Assembly: GCF_011758655.1 (NCBI RefSeq)
Contig: NZ_JAAMPA010000001.1
Coordinates: 2,666,001 to 2,730,000, forward strand
Origin: Modestobacter marinus
GTDB taxonomy: Bacteria; Actinomycetota; Actinomycetes; Mycobacteriales; Geodermatophilaceae
Direction: 5' to 3'
Length of the DNA stretch: 64,000 nt
Part shown: positions 15,196-22,394 of the stretch, one piece after another
Position numbering within the stretch: the stretch's first letter is position 1
How the letters are laid out: the number at the start of each line of letters is the position of its first letter
The notes under the pieces: model-generated
The model's database searches: none
Told to the model about the DNA's origin: nothing
What the model saw: the letters and a program-made list of their open reading frames with translations, nothing else
Program-made: the position numbers and the translations under genes

Positions 15196-15845
15196 GGGTT
15201 CGCTCGCTCCTCGTCGTCGTGGTCGTCGTCGTCCAGCAGCGTCGTCCAGCGGAGCTGGGACAGCGGGGCGGCTCCGGTGTCCAGCGTCCGGGTCCAGCCG
15301 TCCGGCGCCCAGCCGGCGGAGTCGAGGAACCGGGCGGTCACGGCGTCGTCCTCGGGCACCCACGTCTGCAGCGAGCGGATGCCGCGCTCGGCGGCCAGGT
15401 CCGCGACGGCGGCGAGCAGCCGGCTGCCGTGGCCACGCCGACCCCAGCGGGGCTCGACGAGCAGGGTGGCCAGGTCTGCGGCGTCGGGGTCGTCGGTGGG
15501 GGCGTAGGCGGCAAACCCGACCACGGCCCCCGAGTCCAGGGCGACGAGCACGCCGTGCCCGGACGTCGGCGGTGTGGTGACCGCGGCCCGCCAGCTGGCC
15601 GCCGCGGCGTCGTCGTCCCAGTCGTCGAGCACCTCGGCGGGGAGGAGGGCGCGGTAGGCCGTCCGCCAGGTGACCAGCTGGACGTGGGCGATCGCCTCGG
15701 CGTCCGCGGCTGCTGCTGGTCGTACGGACACGTCGGCGCGGCCGGACGGGCCGCGTCCCCTCGGCAGCTCCACCGGGGCAGCGTAGGCGCTGGGGGCGGG
15801 GAACGGCTCTCGGGAACCTGAGGCGACCGAGCGCTGGACCGGCAC
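15192..15845 (-). CDS. GNAT family N-acetyltransferase
   Basis: 217 residues from the GTG at 15845; a shorter form from GTG 15731 (VSVRPAAAADAEAI) would start exactly at the GNAT fold and is possible. The domain shows DAEAIAHVQLVTWRTAYRALLP (helices 1-2), VLVALDSGAVVGFAAYA (beta 2-4), the acetyl-CoA loop LLVEPRWGRRGHGSRLLAAV and the LQTWVPEDDAVTARFLDSAGW segment. It transfers an acetyl group from acetyl-CoA to an unknown amine. The acidic C-terminal tail DDDDHDDEE is unusual. It is coupled to the DUF2461 gene (GTGA overlap). Confidence 0.82.
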   Translation of the reverse strand: MPVQRSVASGSREPFPAPSAYAAPVELPRGRGPSGRADVSVRPAAAADAEAIAHVQLVTWRTAYRALLPAEVLDDWDDDAAAASWRAAVTTPPTSGHGVLVALDSGAVVGFAAYAPTDDPDAADLATLLVEPRWGRRGHGSRLLAAVADLAAERGIRSLQTWVPEDDAVTARFLDSAGWAPDGWTRTLDTGAAPLSQLRWTTLLDDDDHDDEERANP

Positions 15846-15896
15846 GTACCTCGGGCGGCTGCTCAGAGGTGCGCGAGTGAGTGCTCACCGCAGGCG

Positions 15897-16271
15897 AACC
15901 CCTTCGATGCCGCGGTGCTCGCGGGCGGGGTGCTGCTCTTGGAGACGTCGGAGGAGCTGCTGCCGGCGCGCGACGTCGGCTCGATCGTCCGGTCACTCGG
16001 CGAGCGCGGCGTCCTCGGCGCGGTCGCCGCCGTCCTGCTGGCCCGGCCACCGGTCTCCGACCTCACGCGTCGCCCGGCTCCGGCGGAGCGTGCCCGGCTG
16101 CGCGCGGAGCAGCGGGACGTCGTCGTGGAGCTCGTCGCCCGGTACAACCCGGAGGCGGTGCTCTGCGTCGGCGTCCCGTTCGGGCACACCCGGCCCCAGT
16201 GGGTCCTCCCGCACGGCGGCACCGTCACCGTGGACGGCGTCGCCCAGCGGGTGCACGCCCAGTACGGGTGA
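15897..16271 (+). pseudogene. Remnant of S66 family peptidase (LD-carboxypeptidase / MccF-like), C-terminal part only
   Basis: About 120 residues ending at 16271 match the C-terminal third of S66 serine peptidases: AGGVLLLETSEELLPARDV, VAAVLLARP, YNPEAVLCVGVPFGHTRPQWVLPHGGTVTVDG. The GHTxPQ histidine of the catalytic triad is present, but the N-terminal domain with the nucleophilic serine is absent; full-length members have 300-350 residues. The frame stays open for some distance upstream, but that stretch shows no S66 similarity and overlaps the start region of the opposite-strand acetyltransferase. I read this as a decayed gene truncated at its 5' end, though expression of a short product from ATG 15915-region start codons cannot be excluded. 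Confidence 0.65.
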
Positions 16272-16317
16272 GGGCGGGCCGGCGGGAGCGTCGTACCCGC
16301 AGGGCAGGATCGGCGAG

Positions 16318-17541
16318 GTGACCACCGTGGAACGGCTGCCTGCCGCGCTGGCCCGCCGGATCGCCCTGGGCGCGCAGGGGTTCGCCGAGCCGCGGCCCGC
16401 GGGGAGCGTCGGCATCCGGCAGCTGCGCCGGACCGCCGAGCGCCTGGCCGTGGTGCAGATCGACTCGGTCAACGTGCTCTCCCGGTCGCACTACCTGCCT
16501 TTCTTCAGCCGGCTGGGGCCCTACCAGCGCAGCGACCTCGACGCCGTCTCCAACCGGCGGCACGACGTCTTCGAGTACTGGGCGCACGAGGCGTCGTTCC
16601 TGCCGGCGCGACTGCACCCCCAGCTGCGCTGGCGGATGGCCGCCGCCGAGCAGGAGGCCTGGGGCTCGATGACCCGGGTGCAGCGGGAACGCCCGGAGTA
16701 CGTGGCGGCGCTGCTGGCGCGGGTGCGCGCCGACGGCCCGATCCGGGCCAGCCAGCTGCAGGAGGAACGGCCCAACCGGCCGGGCAGCATGTGGAACTGG
16801 CACGCCGGCAAGGCCGCCCTGGAGTACCTGTTCTTCACCGGCGCGCTGACCGCCCGTGGCCGCACCGCCGGGTTCGAGCGGGTCTACGACCTCCCGGAGC
16901 GGGTGCTGCCGCGGGCGGTGGTCGAGGCGCCGACCCCGGAGCGTCCGGACGCCGTCCGGGAGCTGGTCCGCACGGCGGCCCGGGCGCTCGGGGTGGCCAC
17001 CGAGACCGATCTGCGCGACTACTTTCGGCTCAGCCCGGTCGACGCCCGGACGGCGATCGCCGAGCTGGCCGACGCCGGTGAGCTGCGCCCGGTCGAGGTG
17101 GTGGGCTGGGGCCGGCCGGCGTGGCTGGACCCGCAGGCGCGGCGGCCGCGGTGGATCCGCGCCCGGGCGCTGCTGTCCCCGTTCGACTCCCTGGTGTGGG
17201 AGCGGCCGCGGGTCGAGCGGGTCTTCGGCTTCCGCTACCGGCTGGAGATCTACACCCCGGCGGTGAAGCGGGTGCACGGCTACTACGTGCTGCCGTTCCT
17301 GCTCGGCGACCGGCTGGTCGCCCGCGTCGACCTGAAGGCCGATCGGCAGGCCGGCGTGCTCCGGGTGCAGAGCGCCTTCGCCGAGCCGGGCGTCGACGTC
17401 CCGGAGGTCGCCGTCGCGCTGGCCGCCGAACTCCGGCTCATGGCCGGCTGGCTGGCCCTGGAGCAGGTGGTGGTGCACGAGCGAGGTGACCTGGCGGCCG
17501 CACTCGCCACCGCCGTCAGCGGAGGAGGAGCCCCGGGCTGA
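16318..17541 (+). CDS. Winged-helix DNA-binding protein, YcaQ/AlkX-like (interstrand-crosslink glycosylase family)
   Basis: 407 residues in the HTH_42 family. The conserved N-terminal LAVVQIDSVNVLSRSHYLPFFSRLGPY, then HEASFLPARLHPQLRWRM, a set of winged-helix units in the middle, and the C-terminal LLSPFDSLVWERPRVERVFGFRYRLEIYTPAVKRVHGYYVLPFLLGDRLVARVDLKADR are all typical. E. coli YcaQ and Streptomyces AlkZ/AlkX unhook DNA interstrand crosslinks; the QIDSVN motif corresponds to the QxD/QxQ catalytic element that distinguishes subgroups. Here it reads Q-I-D, as in the YcaQ-like group. GTG start at 16318. Confidence 0.85.
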   Translation: MTTVERLPAALARRIALGAQGFAEPRPAGSVGIRQLRRTAERLAVVQIDSVNVLSRSHYLPFFSRLGPYQRSDLDAVSNRRHDVFEYWAHEASFLPARLHPQLRWRMAAAEQEAWGSMTRVQRERPEYVAALLARVRADGPIRASQLQEERPNRPGSMWNWHAGKAALEYLFFTGALTARGRTAGFERVYDLPERVLPRAVVEAPTPERPDAVRELVRTAARALGVATETDLRDYFRLSPVDARTAIAELADAGELRPVEVVGWGRPAWLDPQARRPRWIRARALLSPFDSLVWERPRVERVFGFRYRLEIYTPAVKRVHGYYVLPFLLGDRLVARVDLKADRQAGVLRVQSAFAEPGVDVPEVAVALAAELRLMAGWLALEQVVVHERGDLAAALATAVSGGGAPG

Positions 17542-17553
17542 GGGGACGGGCGG

Positions 17554-18369
17554 TCAGTGCGCCGGCGAGGCCGGCGCGGCGCGACGCAGACGCAGGTCAC
17601 CGGAGACCGACGTGAGGAGGACCGAGAGCGCCGCCGTCGGGTCGTCGACCGCACCGGGCGCATCGCCGTCGAGGTCGGAGGTCAGCCGCCCGGAGACGCT
17701 CTGCACGTCGAGCCACACCCGCAGCCCGGGCTGCACGGCGACGGTCGTGTCGCCGGAGACCGTGCGGACCCGGACGGTCCCCGAGACCGCCCGCTCCACC
17801 CGGACGTCGCCCGACGCCGTCTTCGCGGACACGTCGGTCACGGTCCGGGCCAGCACGACGTCGCCCGAGGCGGTGCGCACGTCGACCGGACCCCGCGCGT
17901 CGTCCAGCTGCACGTCGCCGGAGGCGGTGGCTGCCGTGAACCGACCGTCGACCCGGCCGCCGCGCACGTCCCCGCTGGCCGACCGGGCCTGCAGCGCAGC
18001 GGCGTGCTCGGCGACGAGGTCGCCGCTGGCCGTGGTGACGACCACCTGGCCCAGCCGGCCGCGCAGGGTCGCGTCCGCCGACGCCACCGCGAGGGTGACG
18101 TCCACGTCGGGAGGGGTGGTCACCTCGATGCCGTAGCGCGGGGTGCGGGTGATGCGCCGTTCGGGTACGGCGACCCGCAGGGCGGTCGCGGTGGCCGAGA
18201 CGTCGACCCGGTCCAGCAGCTGCTCGGCGGCGCCGTCGAGCGCCTCGACGGAGACCACGACCTCGGTGGCCCCGTCCACCCCCTGGACGAGGACCGAGCC
18301 GGCGGGGTTGCGCACCTCCACGGTGTGGGAGGAGTCGCTCAGCGGGAAACGGTGGATGCGGACGGTCAC
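17554..18369 (-). CDS. DUF4097 family beta-strand repeat protein
   Basis: 271 residues forming a beta-solenoid-like repeat: TTASGDLVAEH, RSASGDVRGG, ATASGDVQLDD, RTASGDVVLAR, KTASGDVRVER, RTVSGDTTVAV, QSVSGRLTSDL and LTSVSGDLRL recur every 17-22 residues. No signal peptide or membrane segment is seen, so it is probably cytoplasmic. DUF4097 has no established function; in actinobacteria it is often paired with a small ribbon-helix-helix protein, as here (17 bases between the genes). ATG or GTG at 18369 begins MTVRIHRFPL. Confidence 0.85.
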   Translation of the reverse strand: MTVRIHRFPLSDSSHTVEVRNPAGSVLVQGVDGATEVVVSVEALDGAAEQLLDRVDVSATATALRVAVPERRITRTPRYGIEVTTPPDVDVTLAVASADATLRGRLGQVVVTTASGDLVAEHAAALQARSASGDVRGGRVDGRFTAATASGDVQLDDARGPVDVRTASGDVVLARTVTDVSAKTASGDVRVERAVSGTVRVRTVSGDTTVAVQPGLRVWLDVQSVSGRLTSDLDGDAPGAVDDPTAALSVLLTSVSGDLRLRRAAPASPAH

Positions 18370-18386
18370 GGGTCCTCCAGCGGAGG

Positions 18387-18890
18387 TCAGCTCCGGGCGA
18401 AGCCGGAGTAGCGGCGTGGGCCGCGCGAGGAGCGCGGTGGGTCGGTGGACTCCCGCAGGCCGTCGGCGACGGCCCGGACGAGCCAGGCGTTGAGCGAGAG
18501 GCCGGCCGCAGCGGCGGCCGTCTCGGCGCGGGACTTCAAGGCCTCGGGGAGACGCAGGCTGATCCGGGCGACCGCCCCGTCGTCGTCGGCGTCGGCCTCG
18601 TCGACGGGCTGGTCGGGGGCCGGCTCGGGATCGTGCTCGGGCGCCCGGACGACGACGACCTCGGGGTCGCGGCCGCGGACGCGGATGTCGACCAGGCCGC
18701 CGTCCCAGGCGGCGGTGACCTCCGCGGCCATCGCGGACAGGGCCTGGGTGACGGTCAGCCGGACGGCGGGCTCCAGCGCCTCGGCGAGCAGGCGGGCGGT
18801 CTCCTGCGCCTGTTCGGTGCCGGCTGCTGCAGCCGTGGTGAGCGAGCCGCGGAGGGCGTCGACGTAGTCGGTCAGGTCCATGGCCGCCAT
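18387..18890 (-). CDS. HicB-like ribbon-helix-helix protein
   Basis: About 167 residues (164 if the ATG at 18881 is used). The N-terminal part (MDLTDYVDALRGSLTTAA...EALSAMAAEVTAAW) is helical, the centre is acidic, and the C-terminus ARISLRLPEALKSRAETAAAAAGLSLNAWLVRAVADGL is a classic Arc/HicB-type ribbon-helix-helix. No HicA toxin gene is adjacent, so this looks like a stand-alone regulator, not half of a hicAB module. It is transcribed with the DUF4097 gene. No good SD is seen at either start; longer in-frame extension upstream to 19133 is open but Arg-rich and was excluded. Confidence 0.72.
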   Translation of the reverse strand: MAAMDLTDYVDALRGSLTTAAAAGTEQAQETARLLAEALEPAVRLTVTQALSAMAAEVTAAWDGGLVDIRVRGRDPEVVVVRAPEHDPEPAPDQPVDEADADDDGAVARISLRLPEALKSRAETAAAAAGLSLNAWLVRAVADGLRESTDPPRSSRGPRRYSGFARS

Positions 18891-19094
18891 CGTGACGTCG
18901 GTGGCGGCCGCACGGGCAGCGGGGTCGGCCGGGCCGGGGGAGAGCCGGGAGCCGGGCGGCTCACGGTGCCCCGCCGCCGAGCCAGCGCGGTCGGCGTCCG
19001 TGCCGGTGCCGGGTGCGCGGTCGTGCCTCCGGCGGCGTCTTCGGAAGGCGGGGTGCCACGGCCTTCTGCAGGTCCTCGAGGTGTGTCCAGTTCT

Positions 19095-19147
19095 CCATGA
19101 CGTCACCATGACACCACGATGACGCCATCGCAAGCGTCACGATGACG
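19095..19147. promoter_or_regulatory. Phased ATGAC direct repeats (candidate operator)
   Basis: ATGAC begins at 19095, 19106, 19117 and 19140, that is with spacings of 11, 11 and 23 bases, so all copies lie on nearly the same face of the helix. The third and fourth copies extend to ACGATGACGCCA. The array lies between the minus-strand ribbon-helix-helix gene and thyX. Helically phased direct repeats are typical binding sites of ribbon-helix-helix repressors; which gene is controlled is not known. Confidence 0.45.
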
Positions 19148-19256
19148 CCAGCTCGACATCCCCGCCCGCTGGGGTGGGTGGTGCCGTTGCCGCCTCCCGG
19201 GTCGGGCCCGCACGTGCTGAGCGAGAGGGCGGTGGTCCTCCCCGTACCCTCGACGG

Positions 19257-20009
19257 GTGCCCGCCATCGCCCCCCTGAAGGTGCAGGTCGTCGCGCAGAC
19301 GCAGTTCACCCCGCCGGCGGACGTGCCGTGGGAGACCGACGCCGAGGGTGGGCAGGCGCTCGCGGAGTTCGCCGGGCGGGCCTGCTACCAGTCCTGGGGC
19401 AAGCCGAACCCGGCCACGGCCACCAACCAGGGGTACCTGCGGCACATCCTGGAGGTCGGCCACCTGTCCGTGCTGGAGCACGGCACGGTGACCATGTACC
19501 TCTCCGGGGTCTCGCGGTCGCTGACCCACGAGCTCATCCGGCACCGGCACTTCTCCTACAGCCAGCTGTCCCAGCGCTACGTGCCCGAGCGGGACGCCGC
19601 CGTGGTCGAGCCGGCGGTCATCGCCGAGGACCCCGAGCTGCACGAGAAGTTCCTCGCCGCCACCGACGCCGCACTGGCCGCCTACGCCGAGCTGCTCGAG
19701 GGGCTGGAGGAGCGCTTCGCCGACGTCCCGAACGCCACGCTGCGCCGCAAGCAGGCCCGGCAGGCGGCCCGCTCGGTGTTGCCGAACGCCACCGAGACCC
19801 GCGTCGTCGTCACCGGCAACTACCGGGCCTGGCGGCACTTCGTGGCCATGCGGGCCAGCGAGCACGCCGACGTCGAGATCCGCGAGCTGGCCATCGCCTG
19901 CCTGCGTGAACTGCAGCATGCGGCCCCGCACGTCTTCGGTGACTTCCGGATCAGCGAGCTCGCCGACGGCACCGCCGTCGCCGCCAGCCCGCTGGTCGCC
20001 GAGGGCTGA
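19257..20009 (+). CDS. thyX: Flavin-dependent thymidylate synthase
   Basis: Converts dUMP to dTMP using FAD, NADPH and methylene-THF, regenerating THF directly. 250 residues; the ThyX signature RHRx7S is present as R95-H96-R97 to S105 in [14 protein letters not shown], with the [19 protein letters not shown] segment before it and [22 protein letters not shown] plus the dUMP-binding region after it. GTG start at 19257. It lies 42 bases before a ThyA-type synthase, so this genome carries both non-homologous dTMP synthases side by side, as M. tuberculosis does within a slightly wider interval. Confidence 0.97.
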   Translation: MPAIAPLKVQVVAQTQFTPPADVPWETDAEGGQALAEFAGRACYQSWGKPNPATATNQGYLRHILEVGHLSVLEHGTVTMYLSGVSRSLTHELIRHRHFSYSQLSQRYVPERDAAVVEPAVIAEDPELHEKFLAATDAALAAYAELLEGLEERFADVPNATLRRKQARQAARSVLPNATETRVVVTGNYRAWRHFVAMRASEHADVEIRELAIACLRELQHAAPHVFGDFRISELADGTAVAASPLVAEG

Positions 20010-20051
20010 CGAGTCCGCGCCCCCATCCCACGATCGCGACGAGGAGTCGAC

Positions 20052-20873
20052 ATGGCCGAGGTGGCCGTCCAGCAGCAGGTCGACACGCAGTACGAGGACC
20101 TGCTCCGCCGGGTCCTGGAGACCGGGACGCCGAAGGACGATCGCACCGGCACCGGCACGCTGAGCCTGTTCGGTGAGCGGCTCCGCTACGACCTGTCCAG
20201 CTCCTTCCCCCTGGTGACGACGAAGTCCGTGCACTTCAAGTCGATCGCCTACGAGCTGCTGTGGTTCCTGCGCGGGGAGGGCAACGTCGGCTGGCTCAAG
20301 GAGCACGGCGTCTCGATCTGGGACGAGTGGGCGGCCGAGGACGGCAGTCTGGGGCCGGTCTACGGCGTCCAGTGGCGGTCCTGGCCGACGCCGGACGGCG
20401 GGTCGATCGACCAGCTCTCCGCCGTCCTGGACACGCTGCGCACCGACCCGGACTCCCGGCGGATGGTCGTCTCGGCGTGGAACGTCGCGGCCCTGCCGGA
20501 GATGGCGCTGGCCCCCTGCCACGCGCTCTTCCAGTTCCACGTCGCCGACGGCAGGCTCTCCTGCCAGCTCTACCAGCGCAGCGCCGACCTGTTCCTCGGC
20601 GTCCCGTTCAACATCGCCAGCTACGCGCTGCTGACCCGGATGGTCGCCCAGCAGGTCGGCCTCGAACCGGGGGACTTCATCTGGGTCGGCGGGGACTGCC
20701 ACATCTACCGCAACCACCTGCCCCAGGTGCGCGAGCAGCTCTCCCGCGAGGTGCTGCCCTTCCCGCGGCTGGAGGTCGACCCGGCGCCCTCGCTGTTCGA
20801 GCACCGCTACCAGGACTTCCACGTCGTCGACTACCGGCACCACCCGGCCATCCGGGGTGCGGTGGCGGTGTGA
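20052..20873 (+). CDS. thyA: Thymidylate synthase (ThyA type)
   Basis: Classical dTMP synthase that oxidises methylene-THF to dihydrofolate. 273 residues, typical for the family. The nucleophile is C156 in [70 protein letters not shown] and the HxY dUMP site in the C-terminal part are intact. ATG 20052 follows the SD GAGGAGTCGAC. Its stop overlaps the GTG of dfrA by three bases, coupling ThyA to the enzyme that recycles its dihydrofolate product. Confidence 0.97.
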   Translation: MAEVAVQQQVDTQYEDLLRRVLETGTPKDDRTGTGTLSLFGERLRYDLSSSFPLVTTKSVHFKSIAYELLWFLRGEGNVGWLKEHGVSIWDEWAAEDGSLGPVYGVQWRSWPTPDGGSIDQLSAVLDTLRTDPDSRRMVVSAWNVAALPEMALAPCHALFQFHVADGRLSCQLYQRSADLFLGVPFNIASYALLTRMVAQQVGLEPGDFIWVGGDCHIYRNHLPQVREQLSREVLPFPRLEVDPAPSLFEHRYQDFHVVDYRHHPAIRGAVAV

Positions 20874-21475
20874 CCGACCCGGCGTCGCCGCAGCGCACGG
20901 TGCGGATGCTGTGGGCGCAGAGCAGCAGCGGCGTCATCGGGGCCGACGGCGCACTGCCCTGGCACCTGCCGGAGGACCTGCGGCTGTTCCGGGCGCTGAC
21001 CACCGGCGGCACCGTGGTCATGGGCCGCCGCACCTGGGAGTCGCTCCCCGAACGGTTCCGCCCGCTCCCCGGCCGCCGCAACGTGGTGCTCAGCTCCACC
21101 CTGGACGCGGCCGAGCCGGGGGCGCTGGTGGTCCGGTCGGTGGCCGAGGCGCTCGCGCTGGACGGCGACCTGTGGGTGATCGGCGGCGGGGCGGTCTACG
21201 GCGCCTTCCTCCCGCACGCCGACGAGCTGGTGGTGACCGAGGTCGACGTGCAGGTGGCCGGGGACACCTGGGCACCCCGCCCGGGCCCGGACTGGGCACC
21301 CGGCGCGTCGGCGCCCGGCTCCGGCTGGTCGGTGTCGACGACCGGGCTCCGCTTCCGGGTCACCCGGTGGGGACGGCGGACGGCCGCCCCGGACCCCGTG
21401 GGCCGGGTCCTCGCCGAGCACGAGCGGACCTGGGCCGCCGCAGGGCGCTCCGGCGACGTCGGGGCGGGCCGGTAG
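20870..21475 (+). CDS. dfrA: Dihydrofolate reductase
   Basis: Reduces dihydrofolate to THF with NADPH. The 201 residues show [31 protein letters not shown] (substrate pocket with W-H-L-P-E-D), [27 protein letters not shown] and [25 protein letters not shown] (NADPH site). The C-terminal 40 residues are longer than usual (family about 160-170) and Arg/Ala-rich. GTG start at 20870 overlaps thyA. It is followed after 10 bases by dapA. Confidence 0.95.
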   Translation: MTDPASPQRTVRMLWAQSSSGVIGADGALPWHLPEDLRLFRALTTGGTVVMGRRTWESLPERFRPLPGRRNVVLSSTLDAAEPGALVVRSVAEALALDGDLWVIGGGAVYGAFLPHADELVVTEVDVQVAGDTWAPRPGPDWAPGASAPGSGWSVSTTGLRFRVTRWGRRTAAPDPVGRVLAEHERTWAAAGRSGDVGAGR

Positions 21476-21485
21476 ATTCCAGGGC

Positions 21486-22394
21486 ATGACCCCGGCCACC
21501 ACCATGGACCCCGCCCGGCCGTTCGGGCGGGTGCTCACGGCGATGGTCACCCCGCTCGCCGAGGACGGCACGATCGACCTCGCCGGCGCCCAGGAGCTCG
21601 CCGCGCACCTCGTCGACCGGCAGTCCCACGACGGCCTGGTCGTCTTCGGGACCACGGGTGAGTCGCCCACGATCAGCGACGGCGAGCAGCACGCGGTGCT
21701 CGAGGCCGTGCTGGACGCCGTCGGCGACCGTGCCTTGGTGATCGCCGGCGTCGGCACGAACGACACCGCGCACTCCATCGACAAGGCCCAGTCGGCGGCC
21801 CGGCTCGGCGTGCACGGCCTGCTCGTCGTCACCCCGTACTACAACAAGCCCCCGCAGGCCGGCCTGCTGCGGCACTTCACCGCGGTCGCCGACGCCACCG
21901 ACCTGCCGGTGATGCTCTACGACATCCCGCCGCGCTCGGTGGTGCCCATCGAGGTGGACACCCTGGTCCGCGCCGCGGAGCACCCGAACATCGTCGCGGT
22001 CAAGGACGCCAAGGGCGACTTCGGCGCCCTCATGCAGACCCTGGCCCGCACCGACCTCGCCTACTACTCCGGCGAGGACATGCTGAACCTGCCGCTGCTC
22101 GCGACCGGCGCCGTCGGCGTGGTGAGCGTCGTCGGGCACCTGGTCGGCACCCGGCTGGCCGAGCTCATCGCCGCCGTCGAGGCCGGCGACCTGGCCCGGG
22201 CGCGCGAGGTCAACGACGGCCTGCTGCCGGTGTACACCGGCATCTTCCGCACCCAGGGCACGATCATGGTCAAGGCGGCGCTGCGCGAGCTCGGGCTCCC
22301 GTCCGGCCCGGTGCGCCCGCCGCTGGTGGACGCCACCGAGGAGCAGGTGGCGCAGCTGCGCGTGGACCTCGCCGCCGGAGGTGTCGTGCTGTGA
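21486..22394 (+). CDS. dapA: 4-hydroxy-tetrahydrodipicolinate synthase
   Basis: First lysine-branch enzyme, condensing pyruvate with aspartate semialdehyde through a Schiff base on K173 (NIVAVKDAKGD). 302 residues. GTTGESPTISDGE (residues 55-67), GVGTNDTAHSI, the TPYYNKPPQAGLLRHF tyrosine relay and LYDIPPRSVV are present. ATG 21486; an internal ATG seven codons later is an alternative. Its stop overlaps the GTG of rnj by three bases, the same order as Rv2753c-Rv2752c in M. tuberculosis. Confidence 0.97.
   Translation: MTPATTMDPARPFGRVLTAMVTPLAEDGTIDLAGAQELAAHLVDRQSHDGLVVFGTTGESPTISDGEQHAVLEAVLDAVGDRALVIAGVGTNDTAHSIDKAQSAARLGVHGLLVVTPYYNKPPQAGLLRHFTAVADATDLPVMLYDIPPRSVVPIEVDTLVRAAEHPNIVAVKDAKGDFGALMQTLARTDLAYYSGEDMLNLPLLATGAVGVVSVVGHLVGTRLAELIAAVEAGDLARAREVNDGLLPVYTGIFRTQGTIMVKAALRELGLPSGPVRPPLVDATEEQVAQLRVDLAAGGVVL

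Noticed and set aside
18961..19096. A small minus-strand frame beginning MENWTPRG upstream of the HicB-like gene
   Set aside because: Its continuation is Pro/Arg/Ala low-complexity and lacks an SD; it looks like non-coding leader.
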